Positions 25,215 to 33,984 of a stretch of DNA of 64,000 bases are shown one piece after another. Source of the stretch: DASYKS01 sp035995205 (lineage in GTDB: Bacteria > Acidobacteriota > Thermoanaerobaculia > Multivoradales > UBA5704); NCBI GenBank assembly GCA_035995205.1, contig DASYKS010000091.1:1-64000 (forward strand), given 5' to 3'. Position numbers and translations under genes: made by a program. The first letter of the stretch is position 1. The number at the start of each line of letters is the position of its first letter. Below the pieces are notes generated by a model. The model had not been told where the DNA came from. It saw nothing but the letters and a program-made list of their open reading frames with translations, and ran no database searches.

Positions 25215-25721
25215 ATGAGCCGCCCAGTCCAACAGGCCCCGCACCCGGCCAACGCCTTCGACGAATCGTTCCTCACCGAGCTGGACCGTTCCGATGAACC
25301 TCTAAGCGCCGCCGAAGCCGAGGCGGCCGGCCCTTGGCACGTCGAGGAGTTGAGTCTCCGAGGGGTCGAGAGCTGGGGAGTCTTCCACGCCGCCGCCGGA
25401 CCCGAGCGGGGCGGCCATCCGGTCGCCCGGTTCGAGCGCCGAGAGCTCGCTCTGCTCGCCGCGGCGGTCATTCCGGCGACCGGCCGCGATCCGCTGCTCC
25501 GCCTCGAACCCGACGACTCGTCCGCGGGCTTCACCCTCCGCGGTCCGAGTGGCGAGGTCGAGGGGTACCTGCGGCATTTCGACCAGCCGCTCGAAGAGGC
25601 GCTGCACGTCGCGGCCTACCTCACCCGATCGCCCGCGAGCCTCGCGCTGCTTCTGGAAGCCGCGGGCAGTTGCGCGTTGCGCGATGCCGGTCGCCTCCTG
25701 CGCCGCGCCACGGAGGCATAG
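25215..25721 (+). CDS. Hypothetical protein
   Basis: A 168-residue soluble protein that I do not recognise. It starts after a GGAG motif, contains an acidic N-terminus with LSAAEAEAAGPWHVEEL, a VARFERRELALLAAAVIPA helix, and alternating strands L-L-R-L-E-P-D-D ... FTLRGPSGEVEGYLRHFD, ending in Ala/Leu-rich helices. No signal peptide or catalytic motif is apparent. It lies between the divergent tex gene and the broken sigma-factor locus; about 100 bases separate it from the latter, so it may once have been co-regulated with it. Confidence 0.6.
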   Translation: MSRPVQQAPHPANAFDESFLTELDRSDEPLSAAEAEAAGPWHVEELSLRGVESWGVFHAAAGPERGGHPVARFERRELALLAAAVIPATGRDPLLRLEPDDSSAGFTLRGPSGEVEGYLRHFDQPLEEALHVAAYLTRSPASLALLLEAAGSCALRDAGRLLRRATEA

Positions 25722-25820
25722 GGGGTCACGGCAGACCCGCGGCCGGCAGCGGGGAACAGAGGATCGAGATCGAGGGAACTCGCGGGCGCCAGCCGCGTTA
25801 TGTTCGGTATTGGCGGGCGT

Positions 25821-26628
25821 ATGAACGAGACGAGCTTTCGACCTGAGCCTTTTCCGAGCGACGACGAGCTGATGGCCCGGTCCGTGGCCGGCGACCGGCA
25901 CGCTTTCGCCGATCTGGTCGTGCGCCACGAAGATGCCGTCGTGGGCTACCTTTCGCGCCTCGCCGGATCGCGTGACCGCGCGGAGGATCTCGGTCAAGAG
26001 ACCTTTCTGCCTCTGTACCGGGCTCGCGCACGCTATCGATGCGAGGGGCATCTGCTGGCCTACCTGTTCCGCATCGCGACCAACCTTCTCCGGAGCGAAG
26101 AACGCCGCGAGCGCCAGCGGCGCCTGCTCTCGTTTCTCTTCGCGCCCGAGGAGCATGAAGAGCCGGCCGCCCCGCGCGGCTTGCTCCGCGACGAGGTGCA
26201 GGGCCAGGTCGCCGCGGCAGTCGCCGATCTGCCCCTGCGCCTGCGGGTGCCACTCGTCCTTCACGAGATCGAGGGCGGTCGATTCCACTTGGGACGTGCA
26301 GCGGCAAGTGCGCGGCAAGGATGCGGGAGAGACGGCGCCGGTCGAATTCTGGCGCGACGGGAAGGTGCGGACCACGACCGTGACGATCGCCGAGCGCGAG
26401 CGGGCCGAGCTCGATCTGGCGCCGCTGTTCATGAAGCGGCGCGACGGCAAGGACGTCCTGATCGAGATCGATCCCGAGCGTCGCGGTCGGCGGGAAGAAA
26501 GGATCGTCGCTCCGCTCGACCGCGGGCGCGGAATGTCGTGGCGCCCGCGCGAAGCCGAGCTCGAAACCCGCCTGAAGGAGCTTGAAAAGCGCATCGCCGA
26601 GCTGGAAAAGCAGTTGGAGAAAAGATAG
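25821..26628 (+). pseudogene. Broken locus: ECF sigma factor fused by deletion to the tail of a PDZ-like protein
   Basis: Residues encoded from 25821 to about 26276 form regions 2 and start of 4 of an ECF sigma factor (DRAEDLGQETFLPLYRAR, YLFRIATNLLR, then LPLRLRVPLVLHEIEG). Normally EIEG is followed by a Y-x-E-I-A helix-turn-helix. Here the reading switches abruptly: from about 26290 the meaningful frame is shifted by one and encodes QRQVRGKDAGE, VEFWRDGKV, then a C-terminal coiled coil (KELEKRIAELEKQLEK) to the stop at 26628, which looks like the end of a PDZ-domain protein. A segment covering sigma region 4, any anti-sigma gene and the PDZ N-terminus is missing. Translation from the sigma start would run out of frame to 26585. 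It could be a real deletion or an assembly gap. Confidence 0.75.
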
Positions 26629-26669
26629 GGTCTCCCCTTCCTCTATCTCTCTCCCGAAGGAGGCACGAC

Positions 26670-27071
26670 ATGAGCACAGTTCAATTGGCAAGCAAGGGCA
26701 TCGCTCCGGGGCTCACCGTGAATGACATGGCGGCGAGCTTGCGGTTCTACACCGAGGCGCTCGGCTTCGAGATCGTGAGCCGCGACGAGGCGGACGGCGT
26801 CCTTCGCTTCGCGATGCTCAAGGCGGGTGACGGTTACCTGGGGTTGGGGCAGGACGATTTCGCCAAGGGGCGGGATCGCGCCAAGGGCGTGGGCTTACGC
26901 TTCTGGCTCGAGACCGAGCAGGATCTTCAGGCGCTCGCCGATCAGATCAAAGCGGCCGGCTACGCGCTCGACTCCGACGTCCAGAAGCTCCCCTGGGGGC
27001 CGCAGGGTTTCGCCGTGACCGATCCCGACGGGTTCAAGTTCACGATCTCCGAACCGCAGAACGTCGCGTAG
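26670..27071 (+). CDS. VOC (glyoxalase/bleomycin-resistance) family protein
   Basis: A 133-residue single-module vicinal-oxygen-chelate protein. It shows GLTVNDMAASLRFYTEALGFE at residues 14-34 (described here by its hallmarks V-x-D, F-Y-x-x-x-L-G-F), a central G-Y-L-G-L-G-Q strand, and the closing F-A-V-T-D-P-D-G-F-K-F-T-I motif with the usual Asp-Pro-Asp-Gly turn. AAGGAGG sits before the ATG. Such proteins are often metal-dependent lyases or dioxygenases, but many small members lack a full metal site, and no substrate can be named. Confidence 0.85.
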   Translation: MSTVQLASKGIAPGLTVNDMAASLRFYTEALGFEIVSRDEADGVLRFAMLKAGDGYLGLGQDDFAKGRDRAKGVGLRFWLETEQDLQALADQIKAAGYALDSDVQKLPWGPQGFAVTDPDGFKFTISEPQNVA

Positions 27072-27087
27072 GGGCGGGTGTACCGCC
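27072..27087. other. Small inverted repeat around the start of the following gene
   Basis: GGGGCGGG and CCGCCCTT flank a GTGTA loop directly after the VOC stop and next to the TTG start at 27089. It may be a weak terminator or may occlude translation initiation of the next gene. Confidence 0.3.
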
Positions 27088-27088
27088 C

Positions 27089-27328
27089 TTGAGTGCTCAG
27101 GACGTCGACCGCCTGCTCGCCGGGTTTTCTTTTCTCGTCGAGGACAGGCCGTGCGCCCTCCGCAAGATTCTGCTCGCGAGCGTGCGGCGGACACTCGAAG
27201 ATCTCGACGCGCTGGATCGTGATCACCCTGTCTGGTCGCTGCTCGCGATTCAAACGGTCAATGCGTCGCGGCTGCGGTGCTTTACCGGCTGGCAGCTTCG
27301 CAACGGTCTGGCGGGAGAGGCGACATGA
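27089..27328 (+). CDS. Small hypothetical protein upstream of the symporter
   Basis: A 79-residue protein with a TTG start and an ATGA overlap with the symporter gene. It is helical, with VDRLLAGFSFLVEDRPCALRKILLASVRRTLEDLD (residues 6-40, no known motif) and a later WSLLAIQTVNASRLRCF stretch. It lacks a good ribosome site. It might be a small accessory subunit or a translational-coupling leader for the transporter. Coding status is supported mainly by the tight overlap with the next gene. Confidence 0.42.
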   Translation: MSAQDVDRLLAGFSFLVEDRPCALRKILLASVRRTLEDLDALDRDHPVWSLLAIQTVNASRLRCFTGWQLRNGLAGEAT

Positions 27329-28866
27329 ACCTCTCTACAGGCCCCGCCCTGATCGGCTGGCAGGACTTCGGCGTCCTGATCGTGCTGCTGTTGACGATGG
27401 TCGCGGTCGGGGCATTCTTCGAGCGGCGGCAGACTTCGACCTCCGAATTCTTTCTCGGCAAACGGAGTATCCCAGCGTGGGCGGCGTGCCTGGCGTTCGT
27501 GGCGACCGAGGTGAGCGCGGTCACGATCATCGCGGTGCCGGCGACGGCGTTCCGTGAAAACTGGCAGTACCTGCAAATCTTCATCGGCTCGATCGCCGCA
27601 CGCCTTGCGATCGCGTTCCTGTTCATTCCGGCGTTCTACAAGTTCGATTGCACCTCGATCTACCAGTTTCTCGGTCGCCGCTTCGGCCGCCTCACCCAGA
27701 GCACCGCGGCGATCTTCTTCTTCGTCACCCGCCTGCTCGGTTCCGGCGTCCGCCTGATGGCGGCCTGCCTCGCGGTGTCCGTGCTGCTCGGTTGGCCGAT
27801 CGCTCCGGTGATCGGGGTGTTCATCCTGGTGAGCATCCTCTACATGGGGCTCGGAGGCATGCGGGCGGTCATCTGGACCAATGTAATCCAGGCCCTGGTG
27901 ATCGTGGTGGGCGGCCTCGCTACGCTCGCGTTTCTGCTGTCCCGGATCGACGGAGGCTTCTCCGGCGTGGTGGCGCTCGCCGGGCCGGCCGGCAAGCTGA
28001 GCCTCTGGAACTGGGGTCCCGCACTCTCGGACCCGGCCTGGGCGCGGAAGTTCTTCTCCGATCCGAATATCGTCTGGATCGCGCTCTTGAACGGTCTGTT
28101 CGGCTCGATGGCGGGATTCGGGACCGACCAGGATCTGATGCAGCGCTTGCTGACGGTCGAGACCCGGAGGTCGAGCCAGCGGACGATGCTCTGGACGACC
28201 GTCGTGAGCCTCGGCGTGCTCGTGATCCACCTGTCGATCGGCACGGCCCTGTTCGCCTTCTATGGCCAGCATCCGGCCCAACCGTTGCCCGCGAACCTGG
28301 AAACCATCTTTCCCCATTTCATCGGCCACGTCATGCCGAGCTGGCTGCGCGGGCTGCTGCTGTCGTCGATCGTGCTCGCGAGCATCGACTCTCCCCTCGC
28401 CGCGCTAGCCACCTCGTTCGTCACCGACATCTATCAGCCGCTGCGCGATTGGCTCGGCCGACCCGCAGGGGACAGTCACTATCTGCGGGCGTCGCGGGTG
28501 AGCATCGTCGGCTTCGGCTCCATCCTCGCCCTGCTCGCGTTCTGGTTCAGCTCGTTCGACAAGATCCTCTGGCTCGCCTTCAAGATCGGCGGCGTCACCT
28601 TCGGCTCACTTCTCGGCGTCTTCCTGCTCGGCCTGACCACCAAGCGGCGGGCCAACCGCGCCAACCTGGTCGCGATGACCGCGAGTGCGGCGATCATGCT
28701 CGCCCTTCTAATCCTGTCGGAGAAGAAGATTATCCCCCTTGGCTGGACCTGGTTGGTCGTGCTCGGCACGGTCGTCGCCTACGGCGGCGCCTGGCTGCTC
28801 GCCCCTTGGCTCGACCGCCGTGAAGAGCGCCTCGACGGGACGATCGTCCCTGAGGCGAAGGGGTAG
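27325..28866 (+). CDS. Sodium:solute symporter (SSS family)
   Basis: A 513-residue integral membrane protein with about 13 hydrophobic helices. The N-terminus has FFLGKRSIPAWAACLAFVATEVSAVTIIAVPA, a typical SSS helix-1/2 region with the S-A-x-T motif, and near residue 180 the family hallmark GGMRAVIWTNVIQALVIVVGG. A GFGTDQDLMQRLL segment sits mid-protein. It imports a small organic solute (sugar, myo-inositol, sialic acid or similar) with sodium; the substrate is not predictable from the sequence. It is preceded by the overlapping 79-residue gene. Confidence 0.88.
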   Translation: MNLSTGPALIGWQDFGVLIVLLLTMVAVGAFFERRQTSTSEFFLGKRSIPAWAACLAFVATEVSAVTIIAVPATAFRENWQYLQIFIGSIAARLAIAFLFIPAFYKFDCTSIYQFLGRRFGRLTQSTAAIFFFVTRLLGSGVRLMAACLAVSVLLGWPIAPVIGVFILVSILYMGLGGMRAVIWTNVIQALVIVVGGLATLAFLLSRIDGGFSGVVALAGPAGKLSLWNWGPALSDPAWARKFFSDPNIVWIALLNGLFGSMAGFGTDQDLMQRLLTVETRRSSQRTMLWTTVVSLGVLVIHLSIGTALFAFYGQHPAQPLPANLETIFPHFIGHVMPSWLRGLLLSSIVLASIDSPLAALATSFVTDIYQPLRDWLGRPAGDSHYLRASRVSIVGFGSILALLAFWFSSFDKILWLAFKIGGVTFGSLLGVFLLGLTTKRRANRANLVAMTASAAIMLALLILSEKKIIPLGWTWLVVLGTVVAYGGAWLLAPWLDRREERLDGTIVPEAKG

Positions 28867-28976
28867 GGTAGGGATCCAGCGAAGTTCTGCACAACTCCGT
28901 CCGAAAGTTTTTGGCCGAACTGCAAGGTCCATAGCCGTGTTTTCCGTCTTTGAAGCGGCAGGAGGTACGTGCCGCT

Positions 28977-29533
28977 ATGACCAGCCACGACCAGTTATGG
29001 AAGAACCTGTTTCGCGCCTTTTTCCCCGATTTGCTGTTTCTGCTCGACTCCGACCTCGCGGCTCGCTGGGTTGGGGGTCTCGGCCCGGATTGAAGTTGGA
29101 GCTGCTGCGGAAGATCGCCAGCGCTCGCGTGAGCGAGGTCGAGCGATTTTTGTTGGCCAACGGCGTGGAAACTTACCTACAATTGGCAGGGCGCGAGGCG
29201 GAAGCATACGCCGTCTTGCGCCTCGCCCAAGAGAACCCGGAGGTTGAAGCGATGGAAACGACATGGGCCGAGCGGATGGCCGCTGATTACCAGAAGAAGT
29301 TTCGGGAGGAGGGGATTGTCCTCGGCCTGGAGCAGGGTCTTGAGAAAGGCCTCGGCCAGGGTGCTGAGCGTCTTCGCAGCACTTTGCTGCGCCAGCTAGG
29401 GCAGCGATTCGGGAAGATCCCGCCCGCGGTTCGCGCCCGGGTCGAATCGATCGACTCGCTCGAAGAATTGGGCGGTCTCACCGATCGGATCTTGGAAGTG
29501 AAGTCGCTCGACGAGTTGGGCCTCGGAAGCTAA
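28977..29533 (+). pseudogene. Rpn family recombination-promoting nuclease, internally deleted
   Basis: The N-terminus of an Rpn/DUF4351-type protein starts at ATG 28977 after GGAGG: MTSHDQLWKNLFRAFFPDL and on to a stop at 29091 after only 38 residues. A second frame then carries the matching C-terminal part from about 29089: LKLELLRKIASARVSEVERFL, an A-M-E-T-T-W-A-E-R-M segment, a Gly/Glu repeat helix (GLEQGLEKGLGQG) and the final DUF4351-like SLEELGGLTDRILEVKSLDEL to the stop at 29533. The catalytic PD-(D/E)XK core, some 150 residues in relatives, is absent and the two remaining pieces are out of frame. The gene is almost certainly inactive. Confidence 0.75.
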
Positions 29534-29537
29534 CCGA

Positions 29538-30401
29538 ATGCGCATCGCACTTCTCGGCACCGGGCTGATGGGCTATGCGATGGCCGAGCGCCTGCTCGAA
29601 CAGGGGGCGGATCTGTCGGTCTGGAACCGCACCCGCGCGAAGGCCGAGCCGCTCGGCGAGCAAGGCGCTCGGGTCGAAGATTCGGCGATTGGAGCGATCG
29701 AATCGGCTGGCGTCGGCGGTCTCGTGCTCGCCATGCTGCGTGACGCCTCGGCGATTCGGAGCGCGCTGGACGGGGCGCTCCCGGCGCTTTCGGGCAAGAC
29801 GTTCGTCCAGATGAGCACGATCGCGCCGGGTGAGAGCCGGGCGCTGGCGGCCGAGATCGAAGCGGCCGGCGGGGCCTATCTCGAAGCTCCCGTGCTCGGC
29901 AGCACGCCCCAGGCGCGGGGCGGCACCTTGCAGGTTCTGGTGGGAGGCGATCCGGAACTTTTCTCGCGGTTCAAAGAGACGCTCGCGCTGCTCGGCCCGC
30001 CGACGCTGGTCGGGCCGGTCGGTCAGGGGGCGGCGCTCAAGCTCGCTCTCAACCAGTTGATCCCCAATCTGATCGCGGCGTTCTCGCTGTCGCTTGGGCT
30101 GGTCCGGCGCTCCGGCGTCGATCTTGATCTGTTCCTCGGCATCTTGCGGAAGAGCGCGCTCTACGCGCCGAGCTTCGACGGCAAGCTGCCGAAGATCCGG
30201 ATTCGAGATTTCAGCGAGCCGAGCTTCCCGGCCGAGCTGATGCTCAAGGATCTAGACCTGATCCGCGCCGAGTGCGAAACCCTCGGGCTCGATGCCACGG
30301 TCGCCGACGCCGTGCGCGACGTCCTGGTGCGGACGGTGGAAGGCGGCCAGGGCGGAGCTGATTACTCGGCGCTTTACGAGGTGATCGACCCGCGGGATTG
30401 A
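29538..30401 (+). CDS. NAD(P)-dependent beta-hydroxyacid dehydrogenase family protein
   Basis: A 287-residue enzyme of the 3-hydroxyisobutyrate/6-phosphogluconate dehydrogenase family. Residues 1-14 (MRIALLGTGLMGYA) are the NAD(P)-binding GxGxxG motif; W-N-R-T after the second strand suggests NADP preference. The substrate motif LEAPVLGSTPQARGGTL lies near 115, and the catalytic lysine is in G-A-A-L-K-L-A-L-N-Q near residue 170. It would reduce a semialdehyde such as succinic or glyoxylic semialdehyde, or oxidise a beta-hydroxyacid. It starts four bases after the broken nuclease and ends three bases before a convergent gene. Confidence 0.87.
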   Translation: MRIALLGTGLMGYAMAERLLEQGADLSVWNRTRAKAEPLGEQGARVEDSAIGAIESAGVGGLVLAMLRDASAIRSALDGALPALSGKTFVQMSTIAPGESRALAAEIEAAGGAYLEAPVLGSTPQARGGTLQVLVGGDPELFSRFKETLALLGPPTLVGPVGQGAALKLALNQLIPNLIAAFSLSLGLVRRSGVDLDLFLGILRKSALYAPSFDGKLPKIRIRDFSEPSFPAELMLKDLDLIRAECETLGLDATVADAVRDVLVRTVEGGQGGADYSALYEVIDPRD

Positions 30402-30403
30402 GG

Positions 30404-31480
30404 CTACCGCAGCTCTTCGCGGATCACGTCGATCAGGTGGCGCAGGTCGACCGGCTTGGTCAGATGGCGGGCGAAACCGGCGGCGAGGGCGCGTTTGATG
30501 TCCTCGTCCATGCCGTAGCCGGAAAGCGCGATGCCTTTCAGGCCGTGGCGTTTGGACAAGACCCGCATCAGGTCGCAGCCGTCGCCGTCGGGCAGACCGA
30601 GGTCGCTCAAGACGAGATGGAAGTTTTCCTGATCGTCGGTATGCGCCTGGAACGCGGCGGCGAGAGCGTCGGCCACCGAAGAGGCCCGAGTGACGCGGAA
30701 GCCCGAGTCATGAAGCAGCACCGCGAGCGCTTCGGCCGTGTCGTCGTGATCCTCGACCAATAAGAGATGAGGCGTCGCGTCCGACGGGCGGGCGCGGTCC
30801 GGGCGTTTGCCCGCGTCCACCGATTGGGCGACCGCCGAGCTGGTCCCCTTGGAGAGCAGGTCGTCGATCAGCCGCACTTCGAGCTCCAGATTGCGCCGGA
30901 TGCGTTCGAGCATCGGGGCGAAGCGCTCGGGCAGATCGGACGCCCCCTGCATCGCCGAAAGGGTGAGCATCACCGGTGCGAGGGGAGTGCGCAGCTCGTG
31001 GGAAAGCGCGGCGAAAAATCGATCCTTGGCGTCGACCGCGTCGACCGCGAACAGGCGCGCCTGTTCGAGGTCGCGGCGCACGCGGTGGAGCTGCTTTTCC
31101 GGCCGGAGATCGCGGGCGAACGCGAGGTGGAGCCCCGGGGCGACCCGCGGCCGGAAGCGCCACTCGACCTCGACCAGTGAGCCGTCGGCTGCAAGAACGG
31201 GAAACTCGCCTTCGAAACCGTGTCGAGATTGCAAGCCCGCAAGCGCGGCATCGCCCAAAGTTTTGGCGCTGGGGAGCAAGAAAGAGGACAGCGTCTGGCC
31301 GATCAGCTCGGGTCGATCGAACTGCAGTAGGCGGCAGAAGGCGGCGTTTACCTCGCGCAAAACGGCATCGTCGTCGAGCAGGGCGACCGCACCGAACCCC
31401 TCTTGATAGAGGCACTTACCGAGCGAGCCGAGAAGCTCGGCGAGAGCGGGCAATGAGGTGTCTGAGGCGTCGCTGCTCAT
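30404..31480 (-). CDS. PAS-HisKA-response regulator hybrid lacking the ATPase domain
   Basis: A 358-residue signalling protein. Residues about 20-130 form a PAS domain, about 150-205 the dimerisation/phospho-acceptor domain with the H box FFAALSHELRTPLAP, and about 240-358 a receiver domain (LLLVEDHDDTAEALAVLL, phospho-acceptor Asp in VLSDLGLPDGDG, later Lys in HLTKPVD). The ATP-binding HATPase_c domain that should follow the D-D-L-L motif is gone; at 30845-30858 the reading goes from LIDDLLS straight into KGTSSAV, which resembles the last strand of that domain. The frame is kept. It cannot autophosphorylate in the usual way and might act as a phosphotransfer relay, or be a deletion product. 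Confidence 0.78.
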   Translation of the reverse strand: MSSDASDTSLPALAELLGSLGKCLYQEGFGAVALLDDDAVLREVNAAFCRLLQFDRPELIGQTLSSFLLPSAKTLGDAALAGLQSRHGFEGEFPVLAADGSLVEVEWRFRPRVAPGLHLAFARDLRPEKQLHRVRRDLEQARLFAVDAVDAKDRFFAALSHELRTPLAPVMLTLSAMQGASDLPERFAPMLERIRRNLELEVRLIDDLLSKGTSSAVAQSVDAGKRPDRARPSDATPHLLLVEDHDDTAEALAVLLHDSGFRVTRASSVADALAAAFQAHTDDQENFHLVLSDLGLPDGDGCDLMRVLSKRHGLKGIALSGYGMDEDIKRALAAGFARHLTKPVDLRHLIDVIREELR

Positions 31481-31496
31481 GATGGCGTCCGAACGA

Positions 31497-31511
31497 CGGA
31501 GAAATTCTCCG
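31497..31511. promoter_or_regulatory. Palindrome upstream of the hybrid kinase gene
   Basis: CGGAGAAATTCTCCG is a perfect 7+1+7 palindrome 17 bases upstream of the gene starting at 31480. It could be an operator, or a hairpin in the mRNA leader. Confidence 0.35.
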
Positions 31512-31563
31512 AGTTGGGATTACGAACAGAGAAAGCAAAACAAATGCCGCCGTGGACCTTTCT

Positions 31564-32355
31564 TTATGAGTCGTCGCCGCAGGGGATCAGCAGGCGCTCG
31601 ATGCCGCGCGCCTTGCCGGTCGCCTCGTCGATGTCGACCACGGCTCCGGCGAGCCGGACGTCGCGCTTCGCGACTTCGAGCGGCACGGAGGTCTGGAGCA
31701 GGAAGCGGCGCAACACTTTGTCCACCTTCATGCCGATAATTGACTCATACGGGCCGGTCATGCCGACGTCGGTGAGCAGGGCGGTTCCCCCCGAGAGCAC
31801 GCGCTCGTCGGCGGTCGGCACGTGGGTGTGAGTACCGAGCACGGCGCTCACCTTGCCGTCCAGGTAGAAGGCGAGCGCCTGCTTCTCGCTCGTCGCGTCG
31901 GCGTGGAAATCGACCAGGATCACCTTGACCTTCGGGTCGAGCGACGCGATCAACCGGTCCGCCGCGTGGAACGGCGAGTCGAGGTGGCTCATGAAGACGC
32001 GCCCTTCCAGGTTGATCACCGCGACCGGAATGCCCGCCGCGGTTTCGCCGACGTAGAGCCCCTTGCCGGGGTTGCCTTCCGGGTAGTTCGCCGGACGTAA
32101 CAGGCGCGGCTCGCGGCTGAGCAACTCCACCCCTTCTTTTTTGTCCCAAACGTGGTTGCCGGTCGTATAGCAGTCGATCCCCAAGCTCTCGAATTCGTTC
32201 AGCACGTCGGGGGTGACCCCGAAGCCGCCCGAGGAGTTTTCGACGTTCACCACCGTGTAGTCGATCCGGTGCTGATCGACCAGGCGAGGCACCAGGGTCT
32301 TCACGGCCCGCCGCCCGGGCTTGCCGATCACATCACCGACGAACAGCAGCTTCAT
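31564..32355 (-). CDS. YmdB-type metallophosphoesterase (TIGR00282 family)
   Basis: A 263-residue binuclear metallophosphoesterase. Ligands are visible in order: FVGDVIGKPGR (Asp), VNVENSSGG (Asn/Glu), TTGNHVWD (Gly-Asn-His), VDFHADATSE (His), and GTHTHVPTADE (His-x-His). Bacillus YmdB cleaves 2',3'-cyclic nucleotides and cAMP and influences biofilm and RNA stability. Its start overlaps the stop of the RNase Y gene by ATGA, the same coupling found in Bacillus and many other phyla. That arrangement suggests shared work in RNA turnover. Confidence 0.92.
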   Translation of the reverse strand: MKLLFVGDVIGKPGRRAVKTLVPRLVDQHRIDYTVVNVENSSGGFGVTPDVLNEFESLGIDCYTTGNHVWDKKEGVELLSREPRLLRPANYPEGNPGKGLYVGETAAGIPVAVINLEGRVFMSHLDSPFHAADRLIASLDPKVKVILVDFHADATSEKQALAFYLDGKVSAVLGTHTHVPTADERVLSGGTALLTDVGMTGPYESIIGMKVDKVLRRFLLQTSVPLEVAKRDVRLAGAVVDIDEATGKARGIERLLIPCGDDS

Positions 32356-33920
32356 CTGGCGTACTCGATCGAGCGGGTCTCGCGGATGACGGTGATCTTG
32401 ATCTGGCCGGGATAGGTGAGCTCGGCTTCGACCTTTCTCGCGATGTCCTTGGACAGCCAGAGCGCCTGATCGTCCGACAGCTTGCCGCTGTCGACGATGA
32501 TTCGCACCTCGCGGCCGGCCTGGATCGCGAAGGTCTTCTGTACTCCCTTGAAGCTGGAGGCGATCTCTTCCAGTTTTTCCAACCGTTTGACGTAGGTTTC
32601 GAGCACCTCGCGCCGGGCGCCGGGGCGGGCGGCGGAGAGCGCGTCGGCCGCGGTGACCAGCACCGCCTCGACCGTCTGCGGGTCGTAGTCGCCGTGGTGG
32701 CAGGCCATGCCGTGGACGACCTCCTCGGTCTCGCCGTACTTCCGCAGCAGCTCGATGCCGAGCTGGAGGTGGGTGCCTTCCATCTCGCGGTCGATCGCCT
32801 TGCCGATGTCGTGCAGGATACCGGCGCGCCGCGCGACCTGGACGTTCGCCTTCAGCTCGGCGGCCATCGCTCCCGCCAGGAACGCGACCTCGCGGCTGTG
32901 GTGCAGGACGTTCTGGCCGTACGAGGTGCGATAGCGCAGGCGGCCGAGCAGCTTGATCAGCTCGGGATGGAGATCCGGAATGCCCAGCTCCAAGAGCGCC
33001 GCCTCCCCTTCGTTGAAGATCTTCTGCTCGAACTCGGCCTTGACCTTCTCGACCACCTCTTCGATCCGCGCCGGATGGATGCGGCCGTCGGTGATCAGCC
33101 GTTCGAGTGCCACGCGCGCGACCTCGCGGCGGAACGGATCGAAGCCGGAGAGGATCACCGCCTCGGGCGTGTCGTCGACGATCAGGTCGACCCCGGTCGC
33201 GGTTTCCAGAGCGCGGATGTTGCGCCCTTCGCGGCCGATGATCCGCCCCTTCATCTCATCGTTCGGCAGCATGACCACCGAGACCGTCGCCTCCGACACG
33301 TAGTCGGAGGCGGCCCGCTGGACCGCCATGCCGATGATCCGTTGCGCCTGCTTGTGCGCCGTCTCGCGCGCCTCGTCCTCCAGGCGCTTGACGATGTTGG
33401 CGGCCTCCATGCGGGCGTCCTGCTCGAGCGAGCGGACCAGCTCCTCGCGCGCCTGCTGGGCGGTCAAGCCCGCGATGTGCTCCAGCTTCTCGCGCTCCTC
33501 GGCGAGCAGCCGCGCCACCTCGGCCTCCTTTTCCACCACCGTCTGCTCGCGGCCGCCGAGGGTGCGCTCCCGCGTCGCCACCTCGCGGTCGCGCTGCGAG
33601 AGGTCTTCGGTCCGCTTGTCGAGGGTGTCTTCCTTCTGGGTCAGGCGGCGCTCGACCTGTTCGAGCTCGGACCGGCGCTTGCGCGAGGCGCTCTCGAACT
33701 CGCCGCGCGCCTGGAGCAACTTTTCCTTGGCGGCCAGCTCGGCCTCGCGGACCTTGGTCTCGCCCGTACGCTCGGCGTCTTCGAGGATCTGTTTGGCGCG
33801 CTGCTCAGCTTCGAGACGAAGACGCGCCGCTTCCCGCTTGCCCCAGCGGAGCAGGAAAAAGGAGATGGCAATCGCGACCAGGACCAGGGCCGCGATGAAA
33901 ACCAACAGATTCGTGCTCAA
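32352..33920 (-). CDS. rny: Ribonuclease Y
   Basis: A 522-residue membrane-anchored endoribonuclease that starts mRNA decay. It has an N-terminal membrane helix (LLVFIAALVLVAIAISFFLL), a long Glu/Arg-rich coiled coil to about residue 200, a KH domain with GRIIGREGRNIRALE near 235, and an HD domain with HHSREVAFLAGAM and the metal-binding ILHDIGKA His-Asp near 370. A TTG start at 33920 is used: GGGAGG is six bases before it and no ATG fits. It forms an operon with the phosphoesterase gene. The 6S RNA gene and zapA lie upstream on the same strand. Confidence 0.94.
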   Translation of the reverse strand: MSTNLLVFIAALVLVAIAISFFLLRWGKREAARLRLEAEQRAKQILEDAERTGETKVREAELAAKEKLLQARGEFESASRKRRSELEQVERRLTQKEDTLDKRTEDLSQRDREVATRERTLGGREQTVVEKEAEVARLLAEEREKLEHIAGLTAQQAREELVRSLEQDARMEAANIVKRLEDEARETAHKQAQRIIGMAVQRAASDYVSEATVSVVMLPNDEMKGRIIGREGRNIRALETATGVDLIVDDTPEAVILSGFDPFRREVARVALERLITDGRIHPARIEEVVEKVKAEFEQKIFNEGEAALLELGIPDLHPELIKLLGRLRYRTSYGQNVLHHSREVAFLAGAMAAELKANVQVARRAGILHDIGKAIDREMEGTHLQLGIELLRKYGETEEVVHGMACHHGDYDPQTVEAVLVTAADALSAARPGARREVLETYVKRLEKLEEIASSFKGVQKTFAIQAGREVRIIVDSGKLSDDQALWLSKDIARKVEAELTYPGQIKITVIRETRSIEYAR

Positions 33921-33984
33921 TTCGACCTCCCCGTCAAAGGGAGGGTCGGGGGCGATTCCTCGAGAGTGCGTGCGGCGGATTAAA

